DNA from: QPIN01 sp964535875
Lineage (GTDB): Bacteria > Pseudomonadota > Gammaproteobacteria > Methylococcales > Methylomonadaceae
Reading direction: 5' to 3'
Assembly: GCA_964535875.1 (NCBI GenBank)
Contig: CAZHUE010000028.1
Span: 1 to 23,434 of the forward strand
DNA length: 23,434 bases
A program made the position numbers and the translations under genes. This document shows, in pieces, positions 15,016-23,434 of this stretch. A model generated the notes under the pieces. It saw only the letters and a list, made by a program, of their open reading frames with translations, was not told the origin of the DNA and ran no database searches. The stretch's first letter is position 1, and each line of letters starts with the position of its first letter.

Positions 15016-15326
15016 GCGGTAACTCAAAAATACAACCTGTCTCTATTAAGATCCTGGGCAAAGATTATAAAGTTGTGTGTTCTGAAGGAGAAAAGGACAC
15101 ATTAATGCAGTCTGCTCAAGAACTTGATGAGCAAATGCGCAAAATTAGGGACTCAGGAAAAGTTAATGGAGCTGATAGAATAGCTGTTATGGCCGCATTA
15201 AATCTGACTCATGATTTACGTCAACCTAAGAGTGTCCAGAAAAGTGAAGAAAAAGACATCTCTATTCAACTAGCTAATTTACGCCATAAAATAGAAAATA
15301 CTTTAAAAATACAAAAATCCAGCTAG
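15012..15326 (+). CDS. zapA: Cell division protein ZapA
   Basis: This is a 104-residue protein that bundles FtsZ filaments at the division ring. The N-terminal globular part (VSIKILGKDYKVVCSEGEKD, then ELDEQMRKIRDSGKVNGADRIAVMAALN) matches the ZapA head. The shorter C-terminal part (about residues 75-100) is the coiled coil used for dimer and tetramer formation. It overlaps the upstream coiled-coil gene by 4 bases and is followed within about 10 bases by 6S RNA, the arrangement known from many gammaproteobacteria. Confidence 0.93.
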   Translation: MSGNSKIQPVSIKILGKDYKVVCSEGEKDTLMQSAQELDEQMRKIRDSGKVNGADRIAVMAALNLTHDLRQPKSVQKSEEKDISIQLANLRHKIENTLKIQKSS

Positions 15327-15333
15327 AATATGT

Positions 15334-15521
15334 ATTGTATCTCCTGTAACGTTCGATTAGTGCTGGGTGTTTCCTGAACCTGTTTTTACCTAGGAAGTAG
15401 ACTCCATAATGGTGTGCAAGCCCGTTTTAGATGGGAAGCCTGATTTATTGATGAAACCTCCACTTGAACCTCCGGTTCAAGGACGAAGGTACGAAACGGC
15501 GTAAATGGGAGATACTTTTTC
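15334..15521 (+). ncRNA. ssrS: 6S RNA
   Basis: The segment of about 185 bases closes with GTATCTCC (15337-15344) pairing with GGAGATAC (15508-15515). It contains the diagnostic apical hairpin CTTGAACC-TCC-GGTTCAAG (15463-15481), almost the same as in E. coli 6S RNA (CUUGAACCAAGGGUUCAAGG). The middle should form the open bubble that mimics a melted promoter and binds sigma-70 polymerase. Position just after zapA is the usual one. The exact ends are estimated from the closing stem and the T-rich 3' end (15516-15522). The 3' end meets the 3' end of ilvA, which is on the other strand. Confidence 0.92.
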
Positions 15522-15532
15522 CTTTTCCGTCA

Positions 15533-17047
15533 TCATCTTACAAATATTTTATAGGCTGGATTTTTTGTTTCTTCTTGATACTCAAAACCTAATCCATTAA
15601 GGCTCTGTTGAAAATCTCTTCTTTCAGATTGAGGCATTTGTACGCCCAATAACACTCTACCAAATGCAGCACCATGGTTTCTATAATGAAACATGCTTAT
15701 GTTCCAACGACCGCCTAAGGAAGATAAAAATTTTAATAAAGCGCCCGGTCTTTCTGGAAATTGTATGCTATAGACTACCTCACCTAGATCTTGATGTGGA
15801 TGACCTCCAACCATATAGCGGACATGTTCCTTTGCCAATTCACTCATAGTCAAATCTATTACTGAAAAACCTTTGTTTTCAAGATGAAAAATCAAATCAT
15901 CACGATCAGATGTTTTTCCACTACAGCTTACACCAACAAAAACCCTTGCTATTTTACTATCGAAATATCGGTAATTAAATTCCGTAATATTTCGTTTTCC
16001 TAAAGATTTACAAAATTTAAGAAAACTTCCTGGAGTCTCTGGTACTGTAATGGCCAATAAAATTTCTTTATGTTCTCCAACTAGAGTCCGCTCTGCAATA
16101 TAACGTAATCGATCAAAATTAACATTAGCACCACTTTCTATGGCTATTAGATTTTGCCCTTTACATGCATTCCGTTCAACATATTTTTTTAATCCCGCAA
16201 CAGCTAATGCACCCGCAGGTTCAGCGACAGACCTTGTATCATCAAAAATATCCTTAATTGCAGCACAAATTTCATCAGTACTAACCGTAACCACGTCATC
16301 TACATATTTTTGGGCTAATTTAAAGGGTTCTTTGCCAATCTGCTTAACAGCAACACCATCAGCAAACAGTCCAACTTGTTTAATGCTGACTCGTCGCTTT
16401 TCTGCCAAAGCTTGATTCAAACAATCTGCATCATCTGGCTCAACACCAATAATTTTAATTTCAGGCCTTACAAATTTCACATAAGCAGCAATACCAGCAA
16501 CTAAGCCCCCTCCTCCAACTGGAACAAAAATCGCATCAATAGCACCCGTCCGTTGCTGAAGTATTTCCATTCCAATCGTACCTTGCCCTGCTATTACATC
16601 TGGATCATCATAGGGATGAACAAAAACCAGCCCCTTTTCTTGCTCTATTTCTTTTGCATGGGACAATGCTTCATCATATGAATCACCAAACATGACAATA
16701 TTTGAACCCAATGCCTTAACGGCTTTTACTTTAATTTCAGGTGTATTCGTTGGCATTACAATAACCGAATGAATACCCAATTTATTGGCAGATAAAGCAA
16801 CACCTTGCGCATGATTTCCAGCCGATGCAGCAATGACTCCCTGTTTTCGTTGTGCTTCATTCAAAGAGGCTATTTTGTTATAAGCCCCCCTTAATTTAAA
16901 TGAAAAGACTGATTGTAAATCCTCTCTTTTTAAATAAATTTCATTATCCATTCGAGAAGAGAGAATCTTGGCAAAATCTAACGGAGTTTCTACAGCGACT
17001 TCATATACTTTTGCTCTCAGTATTCTTTCTATGTATTTATGAATCAT
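15533..17047 (-). CDS. ilvA: Threonine deaminase (biosynthetic), IlvA
   Basis: This is a 504-residue PLP enzyme converting threonine to 2-oxobutanoate, the first step toward isoleucine. The PLP lysine is Lys51 in SVFSFKLRGAYN. SAGNHAQGVALSA and the glycine loop PVGGGGLVAGIAAY bind the cofactor phosphate. After about residue 325 there are two ACT-like regulatory repeats, ITVPETPGSFLKFCKSLG and YSIQFPERPGALLKFLSSLG, which mark the long, isoleucine-feedback-regulated form (E. coli enzyme about 514 residues). It begins 20 bases after waaC and is probably the last gene of the ilvE-waaF-waaC run. Confidence 0.95.
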   Translation of the reverse strand: MIHKYIERILRAKVYEVAVETPLDFAKILSSRMDNEIYLKREDLQSVFSFKLRGAYNKIASLNEAQRKQGVIAASAGNHAQGVALSANKLGIHSVIVMPTNTPEIKVKAVKALGSNIVMFGDSYDEALSHAKEIEQEKGLVFVHPYDDPDVIAGQGTIGMEILQQRTGAIDAIFVPVGGGGLVAGIAAYVKFVRPEIKIIGVEPDDADCLNQALAEKRRVSIKQVGLFADGVAVKQIGKEPFKLAQKYVDDVVTVSTDEICAAIKDIFDDTRSVAEPAGALAVAGLKKYVERNACKGQNLIAIESGANVNFDRLRYIAERTLVGEHKEILLAITVPETPGSFLKFCKSLGKRNITEFNYRYFDSKIARVFVGVSCSGKTSDRDDLIFHLENKGFSVIDLTMSELAKEHVRYMVGGHPHQDLGEVVYSIQFPERPGALLKFLSSLGGRWNISMFHYRNHGAAFGRVLLGVQMPQSERRDFQQSLNGLGFEYQEETKNPAYKIFVR

Positions 17048-17067
17048 AAAGTATAATCACTAGAGCA

Positions 17068-18063
17068 CTATTTTAATAATGAGTGAGCTAACTCAATAAT
17101 TTCATTTTCCTTTATTTCTTGAATAGAAAAATCATTTTTATTTAGCTTGAGAGGGTTAACAATAGAAGAAGACTTAAGAACTTTATTAATACTAGTTTGA
17201 TAAACTCTACTTACTGGTGTTGGCCCAAATAATGTAATTGATGGTTTATTTAGCCCCCAAGCCATATGTGTTGGCCCAGTGTCATTACCAATGACCAAGT
17301 CTGAATGTGCTAAAACTGCTTTAAGGTTGTTAAAATCTAGTTTTGGTAATACTTGTGCCTTTCCCGTTCTTTCAGCAATCCAGTCTGCATCACTTTTTTC
17401 TTGATCATTACCCCAGCTTATTAAGCTTTTTACATTTAATTCTTTTATTACCTTTAAATATTTTTCTTTTGGATAGTTACGGCTTGGCCAAGTAGAGCCT
17501 ATGACAAAAAGTATATTCGCTCTATCCTTGGAAAAATAATCATTCAATGATTTGTCCCAGTCACTATAAAAAAGGAAAGGTACTTTATCCAGAATCTGTT
17601 TCTTACTAATTTTTATCCCTAAAGGCTGCCCAATGATAGTTATATTTCTATCAATGGTATTAGTATCATAAGAACATACTATTTTCTTTGCATAAAACAA
17701 AGCAGCCATCTTTTCCCGAGCGGAATATTTATCAAAACCGACCGTTTTTGAGGATAGCATCCTTGCTATTATTGCTGTTTTTAGTAACCCTTGAGCATCA
17801 ATTACTTGGTCGTAATTATTTTTAGAGAAATTTTTAATAGACCTAAACTCTTTAAATATACCCCCTTTATTCTGTTTTAGCGATTTTATATTTACGGTAA
17901 TAACTTCGTTTATATCAGGGTTATCTAGTAATACACCCACAAACCGTTCTTCTACTAACCAGTCTATTATAATCTGAGGAAAGACCTGCTTAATAAATTG
18001 CAATGCAACCATTGCATGAACAATATCCCCTAAGGCGGAAAGTTTAACAATAGCAATTTTCAT
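17068..18063 (-). CDS. waaC: Lipopolysaccharide heptosyltransferase I, WaaC
   Basis: This is a 331-residue GT-B, family 9 glycosyltransferase that adds the first heptose to Kdo-lipid A on the cytoplasmic face of the inner membrane. The start KIAIVKLSALGDIVHAM carries the conserved Asp near residue 13. YDQVIDAQGLLKTAIIARML is a WaaC hallmark, and the donor-site region NDTGPTHMAWGLNKPSITLFGPT is present. The length matches. It follows waaF by 6 bases. Codon use is somewhat more AT-rich than neighbouring genes (Lys/Asn/Ile-rich C-terminus), but the motifs are intact. Confidence 0.93.
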   Translation of the reverse strand: MKIAIVKLSALGDIVHAMVALQFIKQVFPQIIIDWLVEERFVGVLLDNPDINEVITVNIKSLKQNKGGIFKEFRSIKNFSKNNYDQVIDAQGLLKTAIIARMLSSKTVGFDKYSAREKMAALFYAKKIVCSYDTNTIDRNITIIGQPLGIKISKKQILDKVPFLFYSDWDKSLNDYFSKDRANILFVIGSTWPSRNYPKEKYLKVIKELNVKSLISWGNDQEKSDADWIAERTGKAQVLPKLDFNNLKAVLAHSDLVIGNDTGPTHMAWGLNKPSITLFGPTPVSRVYQTSINKVLKSSSIVNPLKLNKNDFSIQEIKENEIIELAHSLLK

Positions 18064-18069
18064 ATTAAA

Positions 18070-19086
18070 TTATGATGCAATTTTCGCCAATATAAACTGA
18101 GGACGGATATCAGTTAAACATTTAGTATGCCCTAAAGGACATTCCCTTTTAAAACAAGGGGAACAATCCAGGTTAAGCTCTATTATCGTAGAATCTTTGT
18201 TTAATGGTGGAGTAAAACTTGAGTCCGATGAACCATAAATAGCTATTAATTTTTTATTAAGTGCTGCTGCAACATGCATTAACCCCGAGTCATTAGATAC
18301 GACAATGTCAGCTAATGACATTAAATCAATAGCTTCAGCCAATGATGTTTTACCACTAAAATCCTGACATGTTTTCGCTGTTAGCATATTAATTTGTGCG
18401 GCAACAGACTGATCTTTTTCCGAACCAAATAACCAAACAGACCAGCCTTGTGCAACTTTCTGTCTTGCCACTGCGGCATAATGTCGAGCAGGCCATTGTT
18501 TGGCGACTCCATATTCTGCACCTGGGCATAAAGCTAAAACCTTACCAGATAATTTTAATTGAAACTTTTTTGCAACTTGCTGTTGATTACTAATATCTAT
18601 TTTTAACTTAGGAGTTGGACAGTCAGGAGCTTGTTTAAAATTTACGGGCAATCCTAAAGAAACAAACCGTTGTACTGTCATGGTTAATACTTCTTTATCA
18701 AGCCTTCTAGCATCATTTAATAATCCCCTGCGCATTTCACCTAAAAAACCTGTTCTCAAAGGAATATTGGCAAAAAAGGGAATTAGTGCTGACTTCCATG
18801 AATTGGGCAGTACAATCACTTGATCATATTGGCTTGAACGCAATTTTTTACCCAGTGAGAATCGTTCAATCAAACCAAACTGTCCATGTATCAAGGGCAT
18901 AGCAAATGCTTTGGATACCTCTGGCATTCTTTCCAATAATGGAAATGACCATTTCGGTGCTAAAACATCAACTTGACAAGTTGCATCCTGATTTTTAAGT
19001 GTCTTGAATAAACTATGAGCCATAACCATATCACCAACCCAGGAAGGCCCAATGATTAATATTTTATTATGTTTGTCTAGAGACAC
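18070..19086 (-). CDS. waaF: ADP-heptose:LPS heptosyltransferase II, WaaF
   Basis: This is a 338-residue GT-B, family 9 enzyme that adds the second heptose of the LPS inner core. Motifs include IIGPSWVGDMVMAHSLFKTL at the start, VLPNSWKSALIPFFANIPLR, LCPGAEYGVAKQWPARHYA, and VSNDSGLMHVAAALNK in the ADP-heptose site. The C-terminal cysteine cluster (C308, C311, C316, C323 in CSPCFKRECPLGHTKC) is typical of WaaF rather than WaaC. It lies 15 bases after ilvE and 6 before waaC, so the LPS pair is co-transcribed. Confidence 0.94.
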   Translation of the reverse strand: MSLDKHNKILIIGPSWVGDMVMAHSLFKTLKNQDATCQVDVLAPKWSFPLLERMPEVSKAFAMPLIHGQFGLIERFSLGKKLRSSQYDQVIVLPNSWKSALIPFFANIPLRTGFLGEMRRGLLNDARRLDKEVLTMTVQRFVSLGLPVNFKQAPDCPTPKLKIDISNQQQVAKKFQLKLSGKVLALCPGAEYGVAKQWPARHYAAVARQKVAQGWSVWLFGSEKDQSVAAQINMLTAKTCQDFSGKTSLAEAIDLMSLADIVVSNDSGLMHVAAALNKKLIAIYGSSDSSFTPPLNKDSTIIELNLDCSPCFKRECPLGHTKCLTDIRPQFILAKIAS

Positions 19087-19101
19087 TTTAAAAGAAAAAT
19101 T

Positions 19102-20028
19102 TTAAGAAACATAGCTTAACCATTCCTGATGATCATCTCTACGCCCATGAACATAATCAAAATAAAGTGTTTGTAATTTTTCTGTAATAGACCCTCGTAT
19201 ACCATCCCCGACAATTCTTCCATCATACTCTCTAATAGGGGTCACTTCTGCAGCTGAGCCAGTAAAAAATGCTTCATCAGCAACATAAACTTCATCACGT
19301 GAAATACGTTTTTCAATGACTTCAAATCCCTGCTCACGAGCAATAGTAATGATAGTATCTCGAGTAATTCCTTCAAGTGCTGAAGTAGTTTCTGGTGTAA
19401 ATAATGTACCATTCCGTACAATGAATAAATTTTCACCACTTCCTTCAGCAACAAACCCTTCATGATCTAGTAACAAGGCTTCATCATAACCAGTCGACAA
19501 TGCCTCTTGTAAGGCCAAAATAGAGTTAATGTAATTTCCGTTGGCTTTCGCTTTACACATTGTGCTATTTACATGATTTCGAGTATATGAGGATGTTCTT
19601 ATTCTTATGCCTTTTTCCATGTTTTCAGCCCCTAAATAAGCCCCCCATTCCCACCCAGCAACCATAACGTGTACTTTCAAGTTATCAGCTCTCAGTCCCA
19701 TTCCTTCCGAACCATAAAAACACATGCTACGAATATACCCACTATCAAGATTGTTTTTGGCAACAGCCTCACAATGAGCCTTATTAACTTCATCTTTAGT
19801 AAAAGGGATTGTCATATTTAAAATATGAGCAGAACGAAATAGTCTATCTGTATGTTCCTGTAATTTAAATATTGCTGTTCCTTCTTCCGCATGATAAGCA
19901 CGTAATCCTTCAAAAACACCAGCTCCATAATGTAAAGTATGAGTTAATACATGAACTTTCGCTTCTCGCCACTGAACCCATTCGCCATCCATCCAAATTA
20001 CGCCGTCTCTATCATCCATTGTCATCAT
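19102..20028 (-). CDS. ilvE: Branched-chain amino-acid aminotransferase IlvE
   Basis: This is a 308-residue fold-type IV PLP enzyme for the last step of leucine, isoleucine and valine synthesis (E. coli enzyme 309 residues). Signatures are KVHVLTHTLHYGAGVFEGLR near the start, GWEWGAYLGAE near residue 128, the PLP lysine Lys161 in KANGNYINS, EGSGENLF, and the C-terminal GSAAEVTPIRE. The start has two adjacent ATGs (20028 and 20025); the first follows CAGGCAGACATA. It heads the ilvE-waaF-waaC-ilvA run and is separated from glnE by a palindromic repeat. The glnE-ilvE-waaF-waaC order is also known from Pseudomonas. Confidence 0.95.
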   Translation of the reverse strand: MMTMDDRDGVIWMDGEWVQWREAKVHVLTHTLHYGAGVFEGLRAYHAEEGTAIFKLQEHTDRLFRSAHILNMTIPFTKDEVNKAHCEAVAKNNLDSGYIRSMCFYGSEGMGLRADNLKVHVMVAGWEWGAYLGAENMEKGIRIRTSSYTRNHVNSTMCKAKANGNYINSILALQEALSTGYDEALLLDHEGFVAEGSGENLFIVRNGTLFTPETTSALEGITRDTIITIAREQGFEVIEKRISRDEVYVADEAFFTGSAAEVTPIREYDGRIVGDGIRGSITEKLQTLYFDYVHGRRDDHQEWLSYVS

Positions 20029-20120
20029 TATATGTCTGCCTGTTAATTCGTTTTTTTTCTTTTAATGAGTCACTTAAGTTGAACTATTATAATGAACCCA
20101 GATGAAATATATTCATTCTA

Positions 20121-20283
20121 AGGAGCGAGGGTTAAATAATATGCGAAAGTTTGATGCAGAATTTTTGTTCGTCTTCAAGACCTAACAATTGGCGCATAGC
20201 AAGCTACGCAACTTATTGTTACAGCGCAGATGAGGGACAAAAAAACAAGTAAAAATTCGCATATTATTCAATCCCCCGCTCCT
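20121..20283. repeat. Palindromic repeat element, copy 2 (same family as 6615-6782)
   Basis: The 163-bp element has outer arms at 20121-20147 and 20256-20283 that pair almost fully (TTCGCATATTATT and CGCTCCT shared). Its core matches copy 1 in three blocks: GAATTTTTGTT-GTCTT, GCGCATAGC..GCTACGCAACT, and GGACAAAAA..CAAGTAA. The arm sequence differs from copy 1 although both are self-complementary. The right arm overlaps the glnE stop codon (20282-20284). It probably ends or insulates glnE transcription ahead of ilvE. Confidence 0.82.
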
Positions 20284-23161
20284 AATCCATCAAATCATGC
20301 CAAAGTCGTTCAACATTAGCTCGTGTTTCTACAAAATATTCATTTCTTAATTCAGCCTTCTTTCCTTGTAAGACTTGTCTATGCCCAAAATTACGGTATT
20401 GACAATACGCTTCCTTAAGCAACTCTGCATTATCTTTAGAAATAAAACCATGTTCAGCCAACTCTTCTAACAATCTTATATTATCAGTATAAGTTGCTAA
20501 ATCTTCATTTTTTGAGGCATTCGCTAAGATACCAAATTGTACTATAAACTCAATATCTGCAATACCTCCTTTACTATGTTTTAAGTTAAAAACCGCTAAA
20601 TCTTTAGGAGCTAAATTCTCACGCATTTTTTCGCGCATTTCTCTGACTTCTTTTTTTAATTTAATAGGCTCTCGAGGCAACGCTAGAATCCTCTGCCGTA
20701 TTTCTTTAAACTCATGATTTAGTTGTGCATCTCCAGCAACAAATCGTCCTCGAACTAATGCCTGATGCTCCCATGCCCAAGCTTCATTCCTTAAATAATT
20801 TTCATAACTATCAATATGTGTGACCAATAGACCCGAATCACCACTGGGACGTAAGCGTAAATCGACTTCATACAATAGTCCCGATAACATTTTTATATCT
20901 AAAACATGCCTGATCTTTTGTCCTAATCGAACATAAAACTGTGTGCAACTTAGTGGTTTATTCCCATTGGTCATAGCATTAACATCTTGGCAGTCATATA
21001 AAAAAACCATATCCAAATCAGAGCCATAACCTAACTCTAACCCCCCAAGCTTACCAAGTCCTAATATTGCAAAACCTTTTGCTGATTCATTTGTATTAGG
21101 AGGACAACCATGTTTATCAGTCAGTATTAGCCATACTTTGTCTATTATTTTCTCTAGAACCACTTCGGCAATATATGTTAAATAATCACTAACCACAATC
21201 ACCGAAATAACTCCCATAATATCAGCAGCAGCGACTCGCAAAACATTTAGGTGTTTAAATTGTCTCAGCCGAATCATTAATTGTTCTTCATCCTGCCTAT
21301 CAATTTTTTCCAACTCTAACGATAATTGCTCTTCTAACCCTTTTTTTTCTAGCGGATCGTATAAAGACCTAGCATCTAATAATTCATCAAACAAAACAGG
21401 ATACAATGCTAAGTACTCACAAATCCAAGGGCTAGCAGCAGCCAATGTCACTAACTGTTGAAGTGCATCTGAGTTTTCTGCCAGTAATGATAAGTAAACA
21501 TTCCGACCAGCTACTTCTTCAAAAAGAACAAGTATCCGCCTTAAAGTTTCATCTTGATTCTCACTCGTCTTCACTGTCTCAATTACAGAGGGTACCAAAC
21601 GGTTCAATACACTCATTCCCTTTGAAGACATTCGTAACACTGAGGAGGATTTTTTAAAATTATTGATAAATGATAGTGTCTCAACGCAGTGAGTAAAGCC
21701 ATATCCACCAAGATATTCCAGTACTATTTCATCATCAATATCACCCTTCCAGATTAAATAAGATTTCTGTTGATTTTGTTCCTGTTCAGACAAAGAAAAA
21801 ATATCTTTAAAAATAGCATGAACGCCTTCCCTTATTTTATCAAGAGCAGATTTAAATGATAGCCAATCAGTATATCCCATAGAGTGTGCTAAAACTGATT
21901 GCACTGATAAGTCACTTGGTAAATCATGTGTTTGTTTATCTTGATATTGTTGAATATGATTTTCTACTCGGCGTAAAAATTCATAGGCTGAACGTAAACT
22001 TTCAACATCTTCATTAGACATCAGCTCCAAATCACCTAAAACCAATAATATTTTTAATATTTCTCGCTGCTGTAGTTTTGGCTCCTGACCGCCACGTATT
22101 AACTGAAAAGCTTGTCCAATAAACTCAATTTCTCTAATGCCACCAGGCCCCAACTTAACGTTTTCCATGCGATCTTTACGCTGTAATTCTTGAGTAATCT
22201 GATATTTTAGAGACCTAAGCTCTTCAAAAGCACCATAATCCAAATAACGCCGATAGACAAAGGGCTTTATCATAGCTGTCAACAATTTACCACTATTAAA
22301 ATCACCTGCTACTTGTCGTGCTTTTATCATTGCATAGCGCTCCCATTCTCTAGCTTGCATCATGTAATAATTTTCCATGCCATCAAAACTCATAATCATT
22401 GGGCCACTATCTCCAAATGGACGTAAACGCACATCTGTTCTAAAAACGAAACCATCAACAGTTATTTCATCCAAAACTTTAACTAATGAACGACAGATTC
22501 GTGAAAAAAACTCCCCATAAGTCGTTTGTTTACGATCAGTTAAAACGCCATCTTCTGCATAGGCAAAAATAAGATCAATATCAGACGAATAATTAAGCTC
22601 CCAGGCACCCAGCTTCCCCATACCCAAAACAACTATATTCATTGCTGACCCATCTTTAAACTGAGGTACTCCTCGTCGGGCACTGGCTTGCTCATATAAA
22701 TAATCTAGCGCATTTTGGATACAAACTTCAGCTAAGGCAGACATGTCTTGCATTGTTTCATCAAGATCAGCCCAGCCAGCAAGATCCCTCCAAGCAATAC
22801 GGATCATTTCTCTATTTCTAAATTGGCGTAATTGCTTCATTAATGTTGCTTCTGAATCAATTTCCCCAAGATTAATTACCTTATGATAATCTTGTCTATG
22901 TTGATCAAAAAATAGGGCTTCCGTTTGAATCAAACTAACTAGGATCTGTGGGTTACTCAGACAATTATTGCGAATAAACAGACTGCAATAACAAACATGA
23001 ACTATCGTTTTACAAACTTTATCCTGATAGAGAACCTTATGTTGCTGCTGATTTATTTGTTCATTTAACTGAACAAAAAAATCAATCATACTTTCTTGTG
23101 AATCCACAGGAAGTAATTTTATTTGTTTTTTTAGAGCAGAGCTAACATTCATACAATTCAT
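20282..23161 (-). CDS. glnE: Glutamine synthetase adenylyltransferase / adenylyl-removing enzyme GlnE
   Basis: This is a 959-residue bifunctional enzyme that adds AMP to glutamine synthetase or removes it, under control of the PII protein (E. coli enzyme 946 residues). Two nucleotidyltransferase domains are visible. The N-terminal removase domain has GMGKLGAWELNYSSDIDLIF at about 180-199, with metal-binding Asp194 and Asp196. The C-terminal transferase domain has GLGKLGGLELGYGSDLDMVF near residue 700. LGPGGIREIEFIGQAFQLI and SKGGIADIEFIVQFGILA are conserved regions after each domain. Two close ATGs (23161 and 23152) could start it. The stop codon overlaps a palindromic repeat arm. Confidence 0.96.
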   Translation of the reverse strand: MNCMNVSSALKKQIKLLPVDSQESMIDFFVQLNEQINQQQHKVLYQDKVCKTIVHVCYCSLFIRNNCLSNPQILVSLIQTEALFFDQHRQDYHKVINLGEIDSEATLMKQLRQFRNREMIRIAWRDLAGWADLDETMQDMSALAEVCIQNALDYLYEQASARRGVPQFKDGSAMNIVVLGMGKLGAWELNYSSDIDLIFAYAEDGVLTDRKQTTYGEFFSRICRSLVKVLDEITVDGFVFRTDVRLRPFGDSGPMIMSFDGMENYYMMQAREWERYAMIKARQVAGDFNSGKLLTAMIKPFVYRRYLDYGAFEELRSLKYQITQELQRKDRMENVKLGPGGIREIEFIGQAFQLIRGGQEPKLQQREILKILLVLGDLELMSNEDVESLRSAYEFLRRVENHIQQYQDKQTHDLPSDLSVQSVLAHSMGYTDWLSFKSALDKIREGVHAIFKDIFSLSEQEQNQQKSYLIWKGDIDDEIVLEYLGGYGFTHCVETLSFINNFKKSSSVLRMSSKGMSVLNRLVPSVIETVKTSENQDETLRRILVLFEEVAGRNVYLSLLAENSDALQQLVTLAAASPWICEYLALYPVLFDELLDARSLYDPLEKKGLEEQLSLELEKIDRQDEEQLMIRLRQFKHLNVLRVAAADIMGVISVIVVSDYLTYIAEVVLEKIIDKVWLILTDKHGCPPNTNESAKGFAILGLGKLGGLELGYGSDLDMVFLYDCQDVNAMTNGNKPLSCTQFYVRLGQKIRHVLDIKMLSGLLYEVDLRLRPSGDSGLLVTHIDSYENYLRNEAWAWEHQALVRGRFVAGDAQLNHEFKEIRQRILALPREPIKLKKEVREMREKMRENLAPKDLAVFNLKHSKGGIADIEFIVQFGILANASKNEDLATYTDNIRLLEELAEHGFISKDNAELLKEAYCQYRNFGHRQVLQGKKAELRNEYFVETRANVERLWHDLMD

Positions 23162-23224
23162 CCAACTTAAAAAATTCAGATTATCATAACTAATACTTTA
23201 TCATTCTGTATTGAAAAAAAATTT

Positions 23225-23395
23225 TTAAATCGGGTTAAAATTATATCTATCGATGTAGTGATAGCACTCTGGACAACCCTTGTTTCTTAAGTCATGAAAA
23301 AATATACATGTAAATGAGTTTTAGTTAAATCCCATAACGCACCCTTCACATTCTATAATAAGCTTTAAAGATTTCTCTGAGGCAAAAAAAAACCC
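23225..23395 (-). other. Possible zinc-ribbon gene remnant in the glnE upstream region
   Basis: On the minus strand one frame reads CEGCVMGFN, then a TAA (23321-23323), then SFTCIFFHDLRNKGCPECYH and on to TAA at 23225-23227. Two CxxC pairs about 24 codons apart resemble a small zinc ribbon broken by a stop. There is no convincing start codon or ribosome site. Chance in AT-rich DNA remains possible. Confidence 0.2.
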
Positions 23396-23420
23396 AGAGT
23401 CATTGGACTTTGGGTTTTTT
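23387..23420. terminator. Bidirectional intrinsic terminator
   Basis: A 15-bp stem (23387-23401 with 23406-23420, containing ACCCA/TGGGT) with a 4-base loop has A-tract and T-tract ends suited to termination on both strands. It closes off whatever lies beyond the right edge from glnE. Confidence 0.9.
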
Positions 23421-23434
23421 AAATAAAAGCCTGG

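Overview
The window reads as a piece of chromosome from an AT-rich gammaproteobacterium. The blocks ygfB-pepP-ubiH-ubiI, zapA followed by 6S RNA, and glnE-ilvE-waaF-waaC are gammaproteobacterial gene neighbourhoods. Order-level placement is uncertain. A methanotroph-like (Methylococcales) or related host is a guess from overall protein style, and nothing here proves it.

Layout, left to right. (1) 1-2804: a decayed TonB-dependent outer-membrane receptor gene on the plus strand. It carries an internal deletion, several frameshifts and stops, and a 1050-bp IS1595-family insertion (576-1625) flanked by a perfect 8-bp target duplication. The insertion sequence itself is dead, with one nonsense codon and one 4-bp frameshift. 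(2) 2834-6278, minus strand: a small exported protein of unknown function, then an ABC transporter made of a LolD/MacB-type ATPase, an FtsX-fold permease and a ZnuA-like periplasmic protein. The ZnuA-like protein has lost several standard metal ligands but keeps a His-rich loop. (3) 6334-7083: symmetric divergent promoters, a 42-residue membrane protein, two large palindromic repeat elements and a strong bidirectional terminator. (4) 7084-9613, plus strand: an HTTM-DCC fusion membrane protein, then two tandem copies of a tiny lipoprotein gene, each with its own promoter and terminator. The second copy is frameshifted in a run of seven A. (5) 9803-14638, minus strand: a small membrane-anchored unknown, a perfect 54-bp palindrome, and the ygfB-pepP-ubiH-ubiI operon, which includes two ubiquinone-ring hydroxylases. 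(6) 14788-15521, plus strand: a coiled-coil ZapB-like protein, ZapA and 6S RNA. (7) 15533-20028, minus strand: a tightly packed ilvE-waaF-waaC-ilvA run combining branched-chain amino-acid synthesis with LPS inner-core heptose transfer. (8) 20121-23161: a second copy of the palindromic repeat, then glnE. A terminator lies near the right edge.

The housekeeping genes look intact. The unusual parts are the hybrid ABC system next to the dead receptor, the repeat family placed at gene 3' ends, and the duplicated mini-lipoprotein units.
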